A stretch of 64,000 nucleotides of DNA from Trochalopteron elliotii. Lineage: Eukaryota; Chordata; Aves; Passeriformes; Leiothrichidae. This document shows, piece after piece, positions 20,901-32,070 of this stretch (its first letter is position 1; each line of letters opens with the position of its first letter). Under the pieces are notes generated by a model. That model made no database searches and was not told the origin of the DNA. It saw only the letters and a program-made list of their open reading frames with translations. A program made the position numbers and the translations under genes. The stretch lies in NCBI GenBank assembly GCA_024734555.1, contig JANPWX010000162.1:282472-346471 (forward strand), given 5' to 3'.

Positions 20901-23900
20901 GGGAGCACAGACACACGTGGTGCTGGGATCCGCCAGCACGGAGATTTCCTCAGTCAATGGGAAAAGCTTATGGGAGATTTGAGACACGTGAAAAGAATAA
21001 CTGTGGCAGCAGCAGGCACAGCTCCCGGAGCATCAGAGGTGGCTTTGCCTGCCCTAAACACAGCAATTAGCTCTGGCCCTTCCCAGCCCAATGCTGCTGT
21101 GTTTTTCTTTGGGTAATGGAAACATTTTTAGAGCTTATCTATAAATCAAAGTCTGGCCCATGTCCTCAGCTGTAGCTGCTGTCACTTGGCTCTCTTGATG
21201 AAGGAAGTACTTGTCTGTCATGACACTGCCACTGGATTTCTGTAAACTTCTGCTCCTCACCCCAGAAAATGGTGTAGGAAAGAGGACAAGGGAGCTACAC
21301 AGTGCTGCACTATTTCTGGGGTTTGGATCCTGGAAAAAAAATTCTCTGGAAAATTATTTCAATGTGTTTTCTCCCCCCACTTTTTCTTTTTAATTTTTTT
21401 TTCCCTTGCAATGGTTTGAAATGAATTAGTTTTCTAGGTCATTTTGCATGGAATCAGAACAAGGATCTACAGCTGAGCCCACGAAGGAAGGAAAAAGCAC
21501 ACACACACTCTCTCACACAAGGCAGTGGAGAGAAACGCCAGGCAGGAGCTGCCAGCTTGCAGGCGGCCAAAAAAGCAGACGGGAAAACCAAACCGGGGCC
21601 GTCAGCGGAGAGAAACTGGGACACTGCAGCCCCACTGGTGTCCGATTTCAAAAGCCCATGTCTTACCACAGACACATGTCTCGGAGCTCTGTGCTTCGCA
21701 GCACCAGCGTGGGGTTCTGTGTTCCCCTCGAAGCATGAACTGAGCTGCCGTGAATATTAACGCGGAGCCAGCTGGGGCAGCGGGCAGGGGACGGGGCAGG
21801 AATGACCCCTGGGAGCTCCCACCATGGATTGTTCCACCTCCTGAGGGGCAGGGACATGGCCGGGTGGGTGCTGCAGCCCCTCCGGAGCTCTGTTCATCCC
21901 GGTAAGGACCCCTCCTGCCTGGGGAAGGGACCCAGCAGCACAGACCGGCCAGCAGAGGAATAATCCAGCAGGATGGGAAGTGGTTCCCAGCCATGAGCAG
22001 CCAGCAGCGGGTCTGGCCAGCGCGGCCAGATGACACTGCAGGAAGGAGAGGTTGGCTGCTCTGTGGCGGAGCCCAGCTGAGCTTGTTCCAGAGCTGCTGC
22101 CAAGCCCTGTCTCGTGAGAGAGTTTCACAGGCTCACAGGGATGTTGCGTGGGATCAGTGTTTTAGCACCTCTCATACTGTCTCCCAGCAGCGGGTGCCCC
22201 AGCACAGCATTCACAAGTGGGTTTACCTGGCTGCAGGGCCATCGAAGTGTTTTAAATTAAGCCAAAATAAACCCCAATGTGCAAATCTCTGCTTCAATGT
22301 CCTGAGCATTTCAGCATTTAACAACATCTCCTCCCCTGAGCTCCCTCTGTGCTCTGGGGCAGCTATTTTTGGGTGAGAAAAGCTGTCTGGCACCCTGAGG
22401 AAACCTCTCACTCACCAGATGGCACCTGGAGGCAGGAGGGAACCCCTCCCACCCCCCAGCCGGGGGTCCCATCCCCGCGGCCAGGCTGGGGCAGCCCGGG
22501 AGCCCCGCACGGCTCCTGCCGGGTCGGGGTAACCCGCAGGGGCACGGCACAGCCCTGCGCCGTCGCGGCGAGTCAGCTGAGCTCCCCGAGCAGGGCAGAA
22601 GGCCAGCAGGGATTTTCCTTGCCAAATTAGAGGTTAAGCAGAGATGGGAGCTCGGTGGGATCCAGGAGGCACCGGCTTCCCCAGCTGCCTCTGTGCGGCC
22701 CCACAGCTGGTGGCTCGGGCTGCAGCTGTCCCTGCGTCCCCCTGTCCTGTCCCCCACCTGTCCTCTCCTCCCCAAGGGTTTTAGAGGAGTAATGTCCAGG
22801 GGACTTCTGTGCTCTGCCCTGCCTCAGTGTCCCCTCTGCTTGGTTTAACCTGGCAGAGCTTGTCCAAACCCCTCCTTGCCCCAGCCTAGCACACTCGCTG
22901 CTCTCCCCACTATGGGCAGCATTGCTCAGAGGCGGCGCAAGCCGCTCCCATGCATAGAAAGAAGGGAAAAAAAGAAGGGAGAACAGCAGGGAGAGATTTG
23001 AATCCAGTCCCACCAGCAGCTGAAGTGTTCCTGTGCTACGCTGGAAGGTTTTGGCTCTGGCTGGGATTCAGGGAGCAGCTTTACAACAGCTGGGAAGGGG
23101 GCAGGGAGGGGGGGCTTGTAGCACACTTCGGCTTCAGGTTTTGCTGTGTGTTTTCTGACACATGTGCTGAGCTGAACTTCTGATAAGCCATTCAGCCTTC
23201 CAGTATATCAGCCACCAGTGGCCCAGCCTTCTCCAGTTTCTCCTCCCAGAGCTAAAACTTCAGCTCCTGGGAGGATCCAGGTCTGTGACAACCCCTGGGG
23301 AGGCTCCAGTGACTCTTCCCAAGGGCCAAGCACCGACCTGGTGGGTCTGGATATCTGAGCCCACCAGTGCCCCATCCCGTGGTGGTGCCAGCACTGGGGT
23401 GGGTGCAGGCAGGGCAGCTGGGGACAGGGGATTACAGAAGGCTGGGGGTGCTGGAGCCCCAGCTGTGCAGAGCAATGACCCTGGTGCCTTGGCCCCTCTG
23501 GGTTCATGTCACTCAGTGGGGAGTGATTTAACACGTGTGGGGTTTCTGGTTGCTGCTCTCTGAGGGAGGAAATGTCTCTCTCCTGCTCTTCCCTTGCCAG
23601 GCTGGGTTTCAGCTCCAGCCTTGGCACTCTTTCCTTTCCCAGCTGGTGCAAAATGCAGACAGGGAAACGGAATAGGTGGAGGAGTGGAAAAAGCCTTGCC
23701 AGGACAGCTCAGGTTTAACAGCAGGGAGAGGCAGAGACAGCGAGTGCTGGGGCTTCTGTGCCTTCTGCTGCTGGGGATGGGCAGGAGGGTAGGAGCCAGA
23801 GGCTGAAGGGTCCCCTCTGTCCCCTGGCTCCCAGACCAAGGTGCCCTCCCAGCCCCAGCAAAGGGCTTCACTTCCCTGTTGGGCCTCTGTCCATGTCCAT

Positions 23901-24285
23901 CCTGTCCTTTTGCAGTGGGTTAAAGACCCAAATGGTCCCTCCATGCTTGGCCAAAAGTGTTTTGGACAGCAGCACCCTTGCCTGTGCCAGAGCCCCCAGG
24001 AGCTCTGATCCTGAGGGTAGAGGGTGACCAGTGCCCAGCGGCTGTGAGGTGCCACGTCCCCTCCCCACTGCCCCATGTCCTCCCATAGTCCCACAGAGTG
24101 CATCCCTTACCCAGGTACTGCCCTTTGCCTTCACGGAACGGGGGTCCCAGGGGTCCCTTCACCATGGGCTGCATGTACTTGACTTGAGCGTAGCCCCCCA
24201 CGCCGCCTCCCGCGGCCGAGCGAGGGCCCATCACTGTCACCATCGTCCCCAGCGTCACCAGCAGCGCCACCACGTCCGGCAGCAT
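17976..24285 (-). CDS. COL8A2: Collagen alpha-2(VIII) chain, two coding exons, interrupted by a gap
   Basis: Coding exons on the minus strand are 24285-24111 (58 codons plus 1 nt) and 19684-17976, joined by a GT-AG intron of 4.4 kb. Type VIII is a short-chain collagen of Descemet's membrane and vessel walls. The first exon encodes a signal peptide (hydrophobic residues 4-19) and the NC2 segment, with [19 protein letters not shown] close to human. The second opens with [15 protein letters not shown] and runs through Gly-X-Y repeats into a C-terminal C1q-type NC1 domain of about 135 residues ending in FSGFLLCPT. The NC1 is nearly identical to human, including [20 protein letters not shown] 400-N gap at 18783-19182 removes part of the helix; frame is open on both sides. 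With the gap taken as 400 nt the product is 627 aa against 703 in human. Confidence 0.96.
18783..19182. other. 400-N assembly gap inside the COL8A2 helix
   Basis: Exactly 400 N in the most repetitive, GC-rich part of the collagen exon. Frame arithmetic requires a true length of 3k+1, which 400 satisfies. Comparison with the human chain suggests roughly 75 more residues are missing, so the true gap is probably near 600 nt. Confidence 0.95.
19685..24110 (-). other. COL8A2: COL8A2 intron between the signal/NC2 exon and the helix exon
   Basis: Bounded by a donor (GTAAGG on the minus strand, next to 24111) and an acceptor (TCTCTCCACAG, next to 19684). The interior holds no recognisable exon or dispersed repeat. 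A GC-rich patch lies at about 22440-22600. Confidence 0.85.
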
Positions 24286-24493
24286 CCTGCTCCTGCAGCT
24301 CCTGCAGACAAAACAACAGTGAGAGGCATCAGGGACACACCCCCACCTCACCAGGACCAGCTGGGAGCCTGAGAATGATCCCCATGGCAGCGGGGCTCCC
24401 TTGAATTTGCCTTTTTGTGGGTCAGAGATATCCTGAACGTGTTGCCCTTCCTGACACACCACAGCTGGGAGATGCATGGTAAATACAGTTTAT

Positions 24494-24790
24494 AGGATTC
24501 TATTCTATTCAATCTCAGAATCACTGAGGTTGAAAAAGACCTTCAAGACCATTGAGGCCAACCTGTGATTTATCCCCACCTTGTCACTAGCCCAGAGCAC
24601 TGAGTGCCACGTCCAGTTATTCCTCGGACACCTCCAGGGGACTGGGACTCCACCACTCCCCTGGGCAGCCCCTTCCAATGCCTGACAGCTCTTTCCACAG
24701 AGAAATTCTTTCTGATGTCCAACCTGAACCTCCCCTGGCACAGCTTGAGTCTCTTCCCTCATCGTGCTCTATAACCAACCATGAGGGTGC
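24494..24790 (-). mobile_element. CR1 LINE 3' fragment, minus orientation
   Basis: The left end carries the CR1 terminal octamer-like motif (GATTCTATTCTATT region), then the reverse complement of the CR1 tail (AATCACTGAGGTTGAAAAAG) and internal text such as CCCCTGGGCAGCCCCTTCCA and AGAAATTCTTTCTGATGTCC. It is 5'-truncated. Confidence 0.85.
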
Positions 24791-25026
24791 CCAGTGGAGT
24801 CTTACAGAAGCTGCCCTGAGTGTCTGTGGTAACTCTAACATCCCTTATGCATTTTTAACAAATATAAGAGGGGGAAAAAAAAGGCAGATGAGACCTGCAG
24901 CCCACTGAGCCCAGCATTGCTGTCACATCCCTCAGCTGAGCAGGGGCTCCTCTCACAAGACCCATGGCCCCTGTGCGAGGCACAGGCTGCCACTGCCAAG
25001 CCCTGCCTTCCCTGGGGGCAGCTGGT

Positions 25027-25135
25027 GGGTGCTGAACCTCCCAGGTGGGTGCTGAGCCTCCCAGCTGGATGCTGAGCCTCTCAGGTAGGTGCTGAGCCTC
25101 CCAAGTGGGTGCTGAGCCCCCCAGCTGGGTGCTGG
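25027..25135 (+). repeat. 20-bp minisatellite, about 5.4 copies
   Basis: Unit GGGTGCTGAGCCTCCCAGCT with one to three changes per copy, starting at 25027, 25047, 25067, 25087, 25107 and 25127 (partial). Confidence 0.95.
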
Positions 25136-25239
25136 ACCAAGCCCATGATGTGGGAGGCAGAGACTTGCCACGTTTGTGGCTCAACTGCGGCGCTTCGCGG
25201 GCAGCGCCGGGAACTCGCGCAGAGGACGAGGGATGGGAC

Positions 25240-25480
25240 ATGGGAGCAGCAGCCTCAGCCTTAAGTGCCTGTTTATTTAAAATAAACCCCCTTTATAAAT
25301 ACTGTCTTCCTCCAGCAACTCTCCCTGTCAGCTCCACGTGTGGAGCTGCAAACAGATTGATCTACAAAGAACATTTATTTTCGGAAGCTTAAACAACACG
25401 TGACGCCAAAGAGCTTTTTGCTGCTTTTCCTCCTTCTCGCAATAATTGACCTGTGGTGGTTATTAATGAGAATTAAGCTC
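25240..25480. promoter_or_regulatory. AT-rich island with two CACGTG E-boxes
   Basis: An AT-rich stretch within GC-rich intron. CACGTG at 25335-25340 sits in a perfect 9-bp inverted repeat (CAGCTCCAC at 25329-25337, GTGGAGCTG at 25340-25348, spacer GT). A second CACGTG, extended to CACGTGAC, is at 25397-25402. This suggests an enhancer bound by bHLH factors; the function is inferred. Confidence 0.35.
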
Positions 25481-26019
25481 CTGGCCTGTCCCGCCAGGGA
25501 ACAGGGGCAGGGCTGCTGAATGCCGGGATTTCATCGGAATTTCCTGAATCGCTTTTGCTGAAGCAGCAGTGAAAAGAAAAAAAGCTGCAGCCTAGAGAAA
25601 AAAACAACCCAAATTAAAACAAAATTAAAGCAAATTAAGTCAAAGGAGCAGGGAGCCCTGGCATGAGATTGTTCCTGATGCCACAAGGGCTTGGCAGGTT
25701 TTTGGAGTCTCCAGGGATGAGGCAGCCTTGACAGCTGCTCTTGTGCCTGGAAAATGGTCTGGGAGTCAGCTGAGGGCTGGAGGGGAAAGGGATGGCCCTG
25801 TGAGGATGCAGGTGGCTGTGGCAGATGCTGGAAGAGGAGCTCTGCTCTGCCCATCTCACCAGAGCCACGGGCCCAGAGCGGTGCCATCCTCACTGAGACA
25901 CCCAGAGCTGTGGCTGTGGGTCAGGTGGCACTGCCAGGGACAGGGGTGACAGCCACCCCTGTCCTCCTTGGCAGCACGGCCGGGGCCTCGCCGGCATTAT
26001 TGTTTTTCTGTCTTCAGGG

Positions 26020-26170
26020 TCGAGGAGAGGAACGCTTCTTTTTATGAAGCATTATTTTACAAGGATTTGTTTAAGGGGAAAAGAATCCCATTTTAAGGGA
26101 TTGCAGCTGTAAAAATACAGTTTCTGTTAAATAAAAGAGGAGAACAAACCCCTGAATCAGCTATTTACTT
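26020..26170. other. AT-rich intronic island
   Basis: About 150 bp of AT-rich, non-repetitive DNA (for example CATTATTTTACAAGGATTTG) bounded by GC-rich sequence. Candidate conserved non-coding element; nothing coding seen. Confidence 0.25.
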
Positions 26171-26684
26171 GTTTTCCTTACCTGGTATGACCCCTGTGCC
26201 TCTGTCTCTACCTCCCTCCCTTCCTAAGTCTCTCCTCTCCCACCTGGGCTGGGTTCTCCCCTGCTCCTCCCCTCCACTGGGCTGTTTTCTCAGGATGTTT
26301 CCATGGGAGCAGCACCCTGGGGTGGTTCAGCCCCTTGCTGCTGGGTGCTGCATCCTCCTTCTGCGAGACCTCAGCCCTCAGAGAGATGTGGGATGCAGGG
26401 AAAACAGAGCCAGAGGGAAGGGAGAGGGAGGACAAGGGAATCTGACCACGGTTTTGTTGTGTATTGGATGTGAAACTGATTCCCTGCTCTGTGTCCTCTG
26501 TCACCCCCTTGATCCAGGCAGATTCCAACTGCCCCAATCTCTGCAGAGCAACGGGGGGAGCCTGGCCTGAGCCCCCCAGGTATGTGTCCCTCAACAAAAG
26601 GGGTCTCTGGCGCTGTGCTCTCCCCCCTGGCCATGCCCAGCACTGGGGCAGGAGGCCTCCTGCTACCCGCGCTCTCCAGGCAGT

Positions 26685-26840
26685 GATTTAATAACAATAA
26701 AATGGAAACATCTGGAGTCTCATATGATGGATAAAGTGTGCACAACGTGCTTGTGGAGAGGCTCTTTCATGCTTGAAATCTCCTGTGTTATGAACTGATA
26801 ATTAATCACACGGAGCAGCCACACGACGCTCCCATCTCGC
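26685..26840. other. AT-rich intronic island
   Basis: Non-repetitive AT-rich stretch with homeodomain-type cores (GATTTAATAACAATAAAATG and CTGATAATTAATCACACGG). Candidate regulatory element, inferred from composition only. Confidence 0.25.
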
Positions 26841-27779
26841 CTGGCAGGTCGCGAATGGTGGCCGATCCATCATGTGTATGGGGAGGCTACAGACAGACAG
26901 GGGTCACCTGCCCATCCTCCTGGGGGTCACCTGCCTGTTGTCTTGGGGTCTGGGGTCACAACCTTGCTCTTGTATGGCCAACAGAAATCCCACCAGATTA
27001 ATTTTTTTTTTCCGACTTGGAGCAGGGGAGATGCTTTGGGGGTCCCAATTGTAGCCCCTCCTGACTCATTCCACTCTGCCTGGGCACTGCAGCCACTGTC
27101 TAGGCTGGGCTGCTGTCCTTCAGAGGCAGCTCCAGCCCCCTCAGCACACTCCAGTACAACCAAAACCATTTCTTGACGCAAAGCCAAGCCCAGCAAGAGC
27201 TGCTGAGCCAGGAGAGTTCGTACAGGGGCAGCACTTGAGGGGTCCATGCTGTTCTCTGGGGATACTGGAGCAGGATGGGGCCCAGCAATGCTGCACAGCT
27301 CGAATCTGGGGGGAGCAGGGCCCCGACCCAGCACTGAGACCCCTGGCACAGCTTCAGAGCTGCCGCCGCCACGCTGACGGTGCGAGTGTCGGCTCCCCTG
27401 GCAGGCGGTGAGCAGACGTGTTAAAAACCCCTGGCACGCCATGAAAGCACTGGGAACAGGGAAAAAATCTCACACTTCAACCATGAGAAAAGAGACAAGA
27501 AATGTCACCTTGTTCTTGCAGGAAAACAACCAGCCCGTGCCGCCTCCATCGCTCCAGAACTGCTCGTGGCTTGTGCTGGGCAGCCTGGTGAGCTCCCAGC
27601 ATGTTCCTGGTGTGCTCCTGGTCATTCCCAGTGGAAGAGGGCTGCTGCCCCCCACACTGTCCCACTCTGCCCACAGAGCCCATGTCAGCACTTCCGTGCC
27701 TGTGGACTGGGCAATGTTCCTGTGAACACCATGGCCCTGCTTCCCCATGGACACGGCCAGGGCTGTTGGCTGAGCTGCA

Positions 27780-27960
27780 GCTGATTTATGGCCCCTGTTA
27801 CTTAAATATTAATGAAGGGCCTGGCTGGCCCTGCGCTTGCTCCCTTTGAGGCTAATTATTTTTTAAGTCAATATATGTGATCCACGGGGGATCTGCCATT
27901 GTGACTGAAGGTCGGCACAACGGGGAACTTGTATAAACCCGGCAGTCAAAGCGTGGTCAG
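27780..27960. other. AT-rich intronic island
   Basis: Contains ACTTAAATATTAATGAAG and GGCTAATTATTTTTTAAGTC, followed by a CpG-containing stretch. No repeat family was recognised. Candidate conserved non-coding element. Confidence 0.25.
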
Positions 27961-28864
27961 TTTGGGGCACAGCATGTGCTTGCTGGCACCCACCCCAGCT
28001 CCGGCCCCACATCCATCCCAGAGCCACACCAGCCCCACAGAGGGGCTCAGGCATGAGGCAGGATGGGGAATTTGATGTACTTTAACTGCATGCCCAGGCC
28101 CACTGGTGAGGCCTCATCCCATCCTGGTCCCTGTCACCATTGCTGTCCCCATCCTCTTCCCCATGCCTGAGCCTGTACCCATCACAGTCCCCATTCTCTG
28201 CTCTGGGATCACAAGGCACAGCCACCACCTCTGGAAGCCGTGGCAGAAGCTGGCCCGGGGCTGGGGGAGAGCAGTGGGAAGCACCTCGCACTCGCCCGGG
28301 GCGGGGGGGACGCAGGGAAAGGGAAGCACCGGGAGCAGCCGGCGCGTGTGGGTGGGCTGGAGCAGGCGGGCTTGGCCGCCGCCGTGTCCCATCGAGCCGC
28401 TCCATCCTCCGGTCATTTACAATAAAAAATAAAGCAGGGAGGATTTCCAAGCCCAACACGGGGCTGGCCCGGGTCCAGCGGGAGGTCGATGATTTGCTTT
28501 GCGCTACACATGCTTTAAAAATAATAATAAACCGAGTCAAAAACGAAAAGTGAGCTATGAAGAGGGAGAGCAGCACGTTGTTTCCGTAGGCCGGGCTGCG
28601 AAAGCCAAAGGCACCAGGGAGCAGCTCGGCTGAGCAGCGCCGGAGCGCGGGGGAGACTTGGCACCAGCCTGTCCTTAACTGCATGACACCTGATCCGATC
28701 CAAGGCTGCTGTACGCGCTGCCGGACCCGGAGCCGGAGCCTCGCCCGCCAGCAGCCCAAGGAACAAGAAAACATTTTCCTTGACGAAGAAAAAACACCCC
28801 ACCCCATCTGCAGGGACCTGCTCCCTCACACAGTGCCCGCGCCTGGCCCTGAATGGAGCGGATA

Positions 28865-28968
28865 GGCACGGCATGGCACGGCACGGCATGGCACGGCATG
28901 GCATGGCATGGCACAGCCTAGCAGATCATGGCACTGCATGGCACAGCACGGCACGGCATGGCCATGGT
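28865..28968 (+). repeat. (GGCAY)n pentanucleotide satellite
   Basis: GGCAC and GGCAT alternate for about 100 bp with one interruption near 28915-28930. Period 5, with many embedded GCATGGC words. Confidence 0.95.
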
Positions 28969-31469
28969 GCAAGCTGCCCATGGCTCACACTGCCTGGAGC
29001 CGGGGATCCAGGGGTCCTGCAGCGATGCCAACACCAGGGGCGGTGCCACCACTTGATCCCGCGGCCGCCGGGTCAGGGCTCAGCTCAATCGGATTAGTGA
29101 CCCCGGGCGTGTGTGCCGGGAGCGCAGCCGCAGGTCACGGCTCAGGGCTTAATTCCTCACCTCCAGCTGTCAAAACTCCTCGGGAGAGCGGCAGAGCTCC
29201 GGCGATCGCTGCCGGGGGTGTGCGTGGGGCTGAGGCCATGCCTGAGGAAGGGTGGGCACCGAGAGACCCAGGAGGAGACCCCCGGGTCAGTCAGTACTGG
29301 CTGGGGCCCGGGTCTGGGTGGAAAACTCAGGCTCGGAGCTGCAGGAACACCAGGCTCCTGCCTGGGGCAAGGCTGAGCCTGGCATCCCTGAGGTGCTGCA
29401 GTTCCCTCACTGATAAACAGCTGGGAAGTCGCCCACGGAGGTGAGTGAGACCCAAGGGACACGTCCCCCCTTGCCCTGGCCCCAGCTGAGGGTTTCTGCA
29501 CCCCAAATCCCCGGTCCCACTCCCCCGCCAGCCTCCACTCCACTGAAATACCAGAGCTGCAGCATTAATAGCAGGGTTCCCTGCCAGGTGCATAGTTTGA
29601 CCAGTCGAATCACACATGCCAAACCACAGGTATTTTATGAGACGTTTCCTGTTATGAAGACATTTTTGTGGGGATTCATTTTTTTCTTCCCTTCTTCTTC
29701 CCCTCTCCTCCTCCTCCTTTTCCCAGTGGGATGGTGGCCTGTCCAGGGGGCAGCTGTGATGCTGTCTCTGAGGGCTGGAGGAGCAGGGCAGTAGCCAAGT
29801 GCCAGAGCTGGGCTGCAGTAGGGATGAGGGCACTGAGGGTGTTGGAGGGTTCCATCCCTTCAGCTGAAACCACTTTCCAGGGGACTGCACAGGGGCTGCA
29901 CAGGGTCCAAACTGATCTCTGAACCCAGGCTCATGCCATGACCAAGCACAGACACTTGTGCTCGGATCCTGGGATGTGGAGGATTTGCCCAGACACCACA
30001 GGGAGGGACAGGGGCTGTGAGCCCCAGTGAGCTGCTGGAACATTGGGCATCACTCTCCAAGGACCCTGTGCTGGCTGCGACCCTGCTCCAGGGACAAGTC
30101 AGTCCTGGTGGGAGCACTGGGAAGCAGTTAGAGTTTCCCTGAGGGCTGCAGGTCAGACTCACCTTGCTCTCACAGCTCCTGAGCAGAAATAACCTTTTCT
30201 AAGGCAAGGGGTGTTTTGCAAAGAAATCTGCTAAGCCCGGAGGGACCCGCAGAGAGCGATTCCCATCTCAGGGAATTTGCAGGCAAGTGGCCATCAACCG
30301 CAGACATTTAAACTTCCAGCCTCGTGCTGGGGTCACCAGCTTCATTATAATGAGTCCTCGGGGGCAGGGTGCTCAGGGCAGCTCCCTTTGGGGGGCTGCA
30401 GGCTGGGACATGTGGGGCAGCAAGGCTGTGGCTGTTCCATCTCTGCCCACCCATGGGAAGGGGACCCCTGCTAAGGGGGATGCAGTGGGAGCCCACAACA
30501 GCATTTGGGGAGCCCACAGTGGCTCTGGGTGCAACAAGGAGCCTCAGCAGCAGCATCTGTTCTCCCAAGGGAAAGACGTGCTGACCTTGCACCATGGTAA
30601 ATACAAGCTCCAGAGCAGTGGGACATGGAGCCAGCAGCCCCCGAGCTGGCTGCCAGTGCCCCATGACAGCTGGTGCTACTGGTCAGCAGCTCAGTTCCTG
30701 GCACAGCATTCCCACCACGGTGTCCCCACCCTGTGGTTTTCCCACCTGAGCTCTCCACTCCTCCCTCAGCACCTGCCCAGGTACGACAGCGAATGTGTGA
30801 ATTGCTGTGAAAACATCCTCTCCTGTCTAAAACACCAGGAACATCCCTCATCCCTGCCCCAGCTGCTCGGACAGGAACCTGCCTCCCAGTGTTTAACCTA
30901 ACAGTAATTTTATTTTAACATCAGAGTTTGAAATCCCGTCTCCTTGGTTTCGTTGGGTCCTTTGATCTCCATTTCCTCTCCCCTTCCAGCTTTTTAGCAA
31001 CCCCCCAGGTGAGCCTGGCTGGTGCCAGCACTGCTGCCTGTGCCTGCCCGCCCAGGCAGCCCCTCTCTCACACATCCTCCCCGCGTTTGTCCTCCGCAAA
31101 ACCCCTCTGACAAAACACCCGGTGAGACCCGCTTCACCTTCGGAGCTGCATCTTCTCGGAGGAGACTCCAGATCTCGGCTCCTGACCCCCAGCAAGACTT
31201 TGGTTGGGGTCCCCCCGGCTTCACCAGCCCCTCCCCAGGCACTGCAAACCCTCCCGGTGTGGCCACTCCCCTGTTGCCACCGCTCCCTGTCCCGCCGGGT
31301 CGGTCACAGCTCTTGGGGACAATGGCTTGGCCGCAGGTGATGGGACCTGCCCCCGGAGCGGTGCTGGGGTGCCCCTGCCTGGGGGTCAGCCTGGGCAGGT
31401 GCCGGGGAGGTGTCCCCCCGCCGCCTTGTCGCCGAGCCGGCCCCTGCGCCTCTCCTGGGGTTAACGGGG

Positions 31470-31710
31470 GAAAAATATTGTTTATGCTTCTCTAATATCG
31501 GCCTTCTGTTTTGCATTTGCCGTTTCTTCAAAGATAGGGAGCCGCCTCTGCCAAGATTCCAGAGGAGATATCCTCAGCAATGCCGACCGCGCTCCCCACC
31601 GCACTCAAAGAAAACAAATGTCAGGCCAAGGATTGATATGAAATAGTTTAAAAATGAGAAAAAGCTGCCTTACAGCTAGGTTTACATTAAAATAAATTTC
31701 AGGAGCGGGA
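31470..31710. other. AT-rich intronic island
   Basis: A run of non-repetitive AT-rich sequence (AATATTGTTTATGCTTCTCT at its left, GTTTACATTAAAATAAATTT at its right) with a short GC patch between. Candidate enhancer on composition alone. Confidence 0.25.
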
Positions 31711-31891
31711 GCCTCGGCTGTGTCCCTCCCTGGCGGGCGGTGCTGGGGGATGGGGTTACCTGCCGGGGCGGTGCCTCGATCCTGCCTTCGCCTCGGTGAC
31801 TCGCGGCCCCGCGCCAGCATCGGCTTCCCCAGCCCCTCACCATCCCCTCGACATACCCATCCTTTCACCATTTCTGTACCCATGCCTTCCT

Positions 31892-31929
31892 CATGCCCAT
31901 GCCCATGCCCATGCCCATCCCCATCCCCT
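31892..31929 (+). repeat. (CCCATG)n hexanucleotide repeat
   Basis: Four CATGCC hexamers followed by CATCCC variants. Confidence 0.9.
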
Positions 31930-32050
31930 GCTGCCCCCAAGGCCATGCACCATAAAGGTGCACTCCTGGCACAGCAGCCATGTGCAGCTGCTTCCCCATT
32001 TCCACACCCAGGGAAGGGGATGGAGTGCACGTTTCAGGCAGTATTTATGT

Positions 32051-32070
32051 TATTTAATTTAATTTAATTT
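32051..32070 (+). repeat. (AATTT)n short pentamer repeat
   Basis: TATTTAATTTAATTTAATTT, four units, ending an AT-rich patch. Confidence 0.85.

Noticed and set aside
25027..25135. Regular repeats as a CRISPR-like array
   Set aside because: Units are contiguous with no unique spacers and the genome is vertebrate; it is a minisatellite.
28082..28807. 241-codon minus-strand open frame in COL8A2 intron 1
   Set aside because: GC-rich composition, no recognisable domain, and it crosses an AT-rich island and low-complexity repeats.
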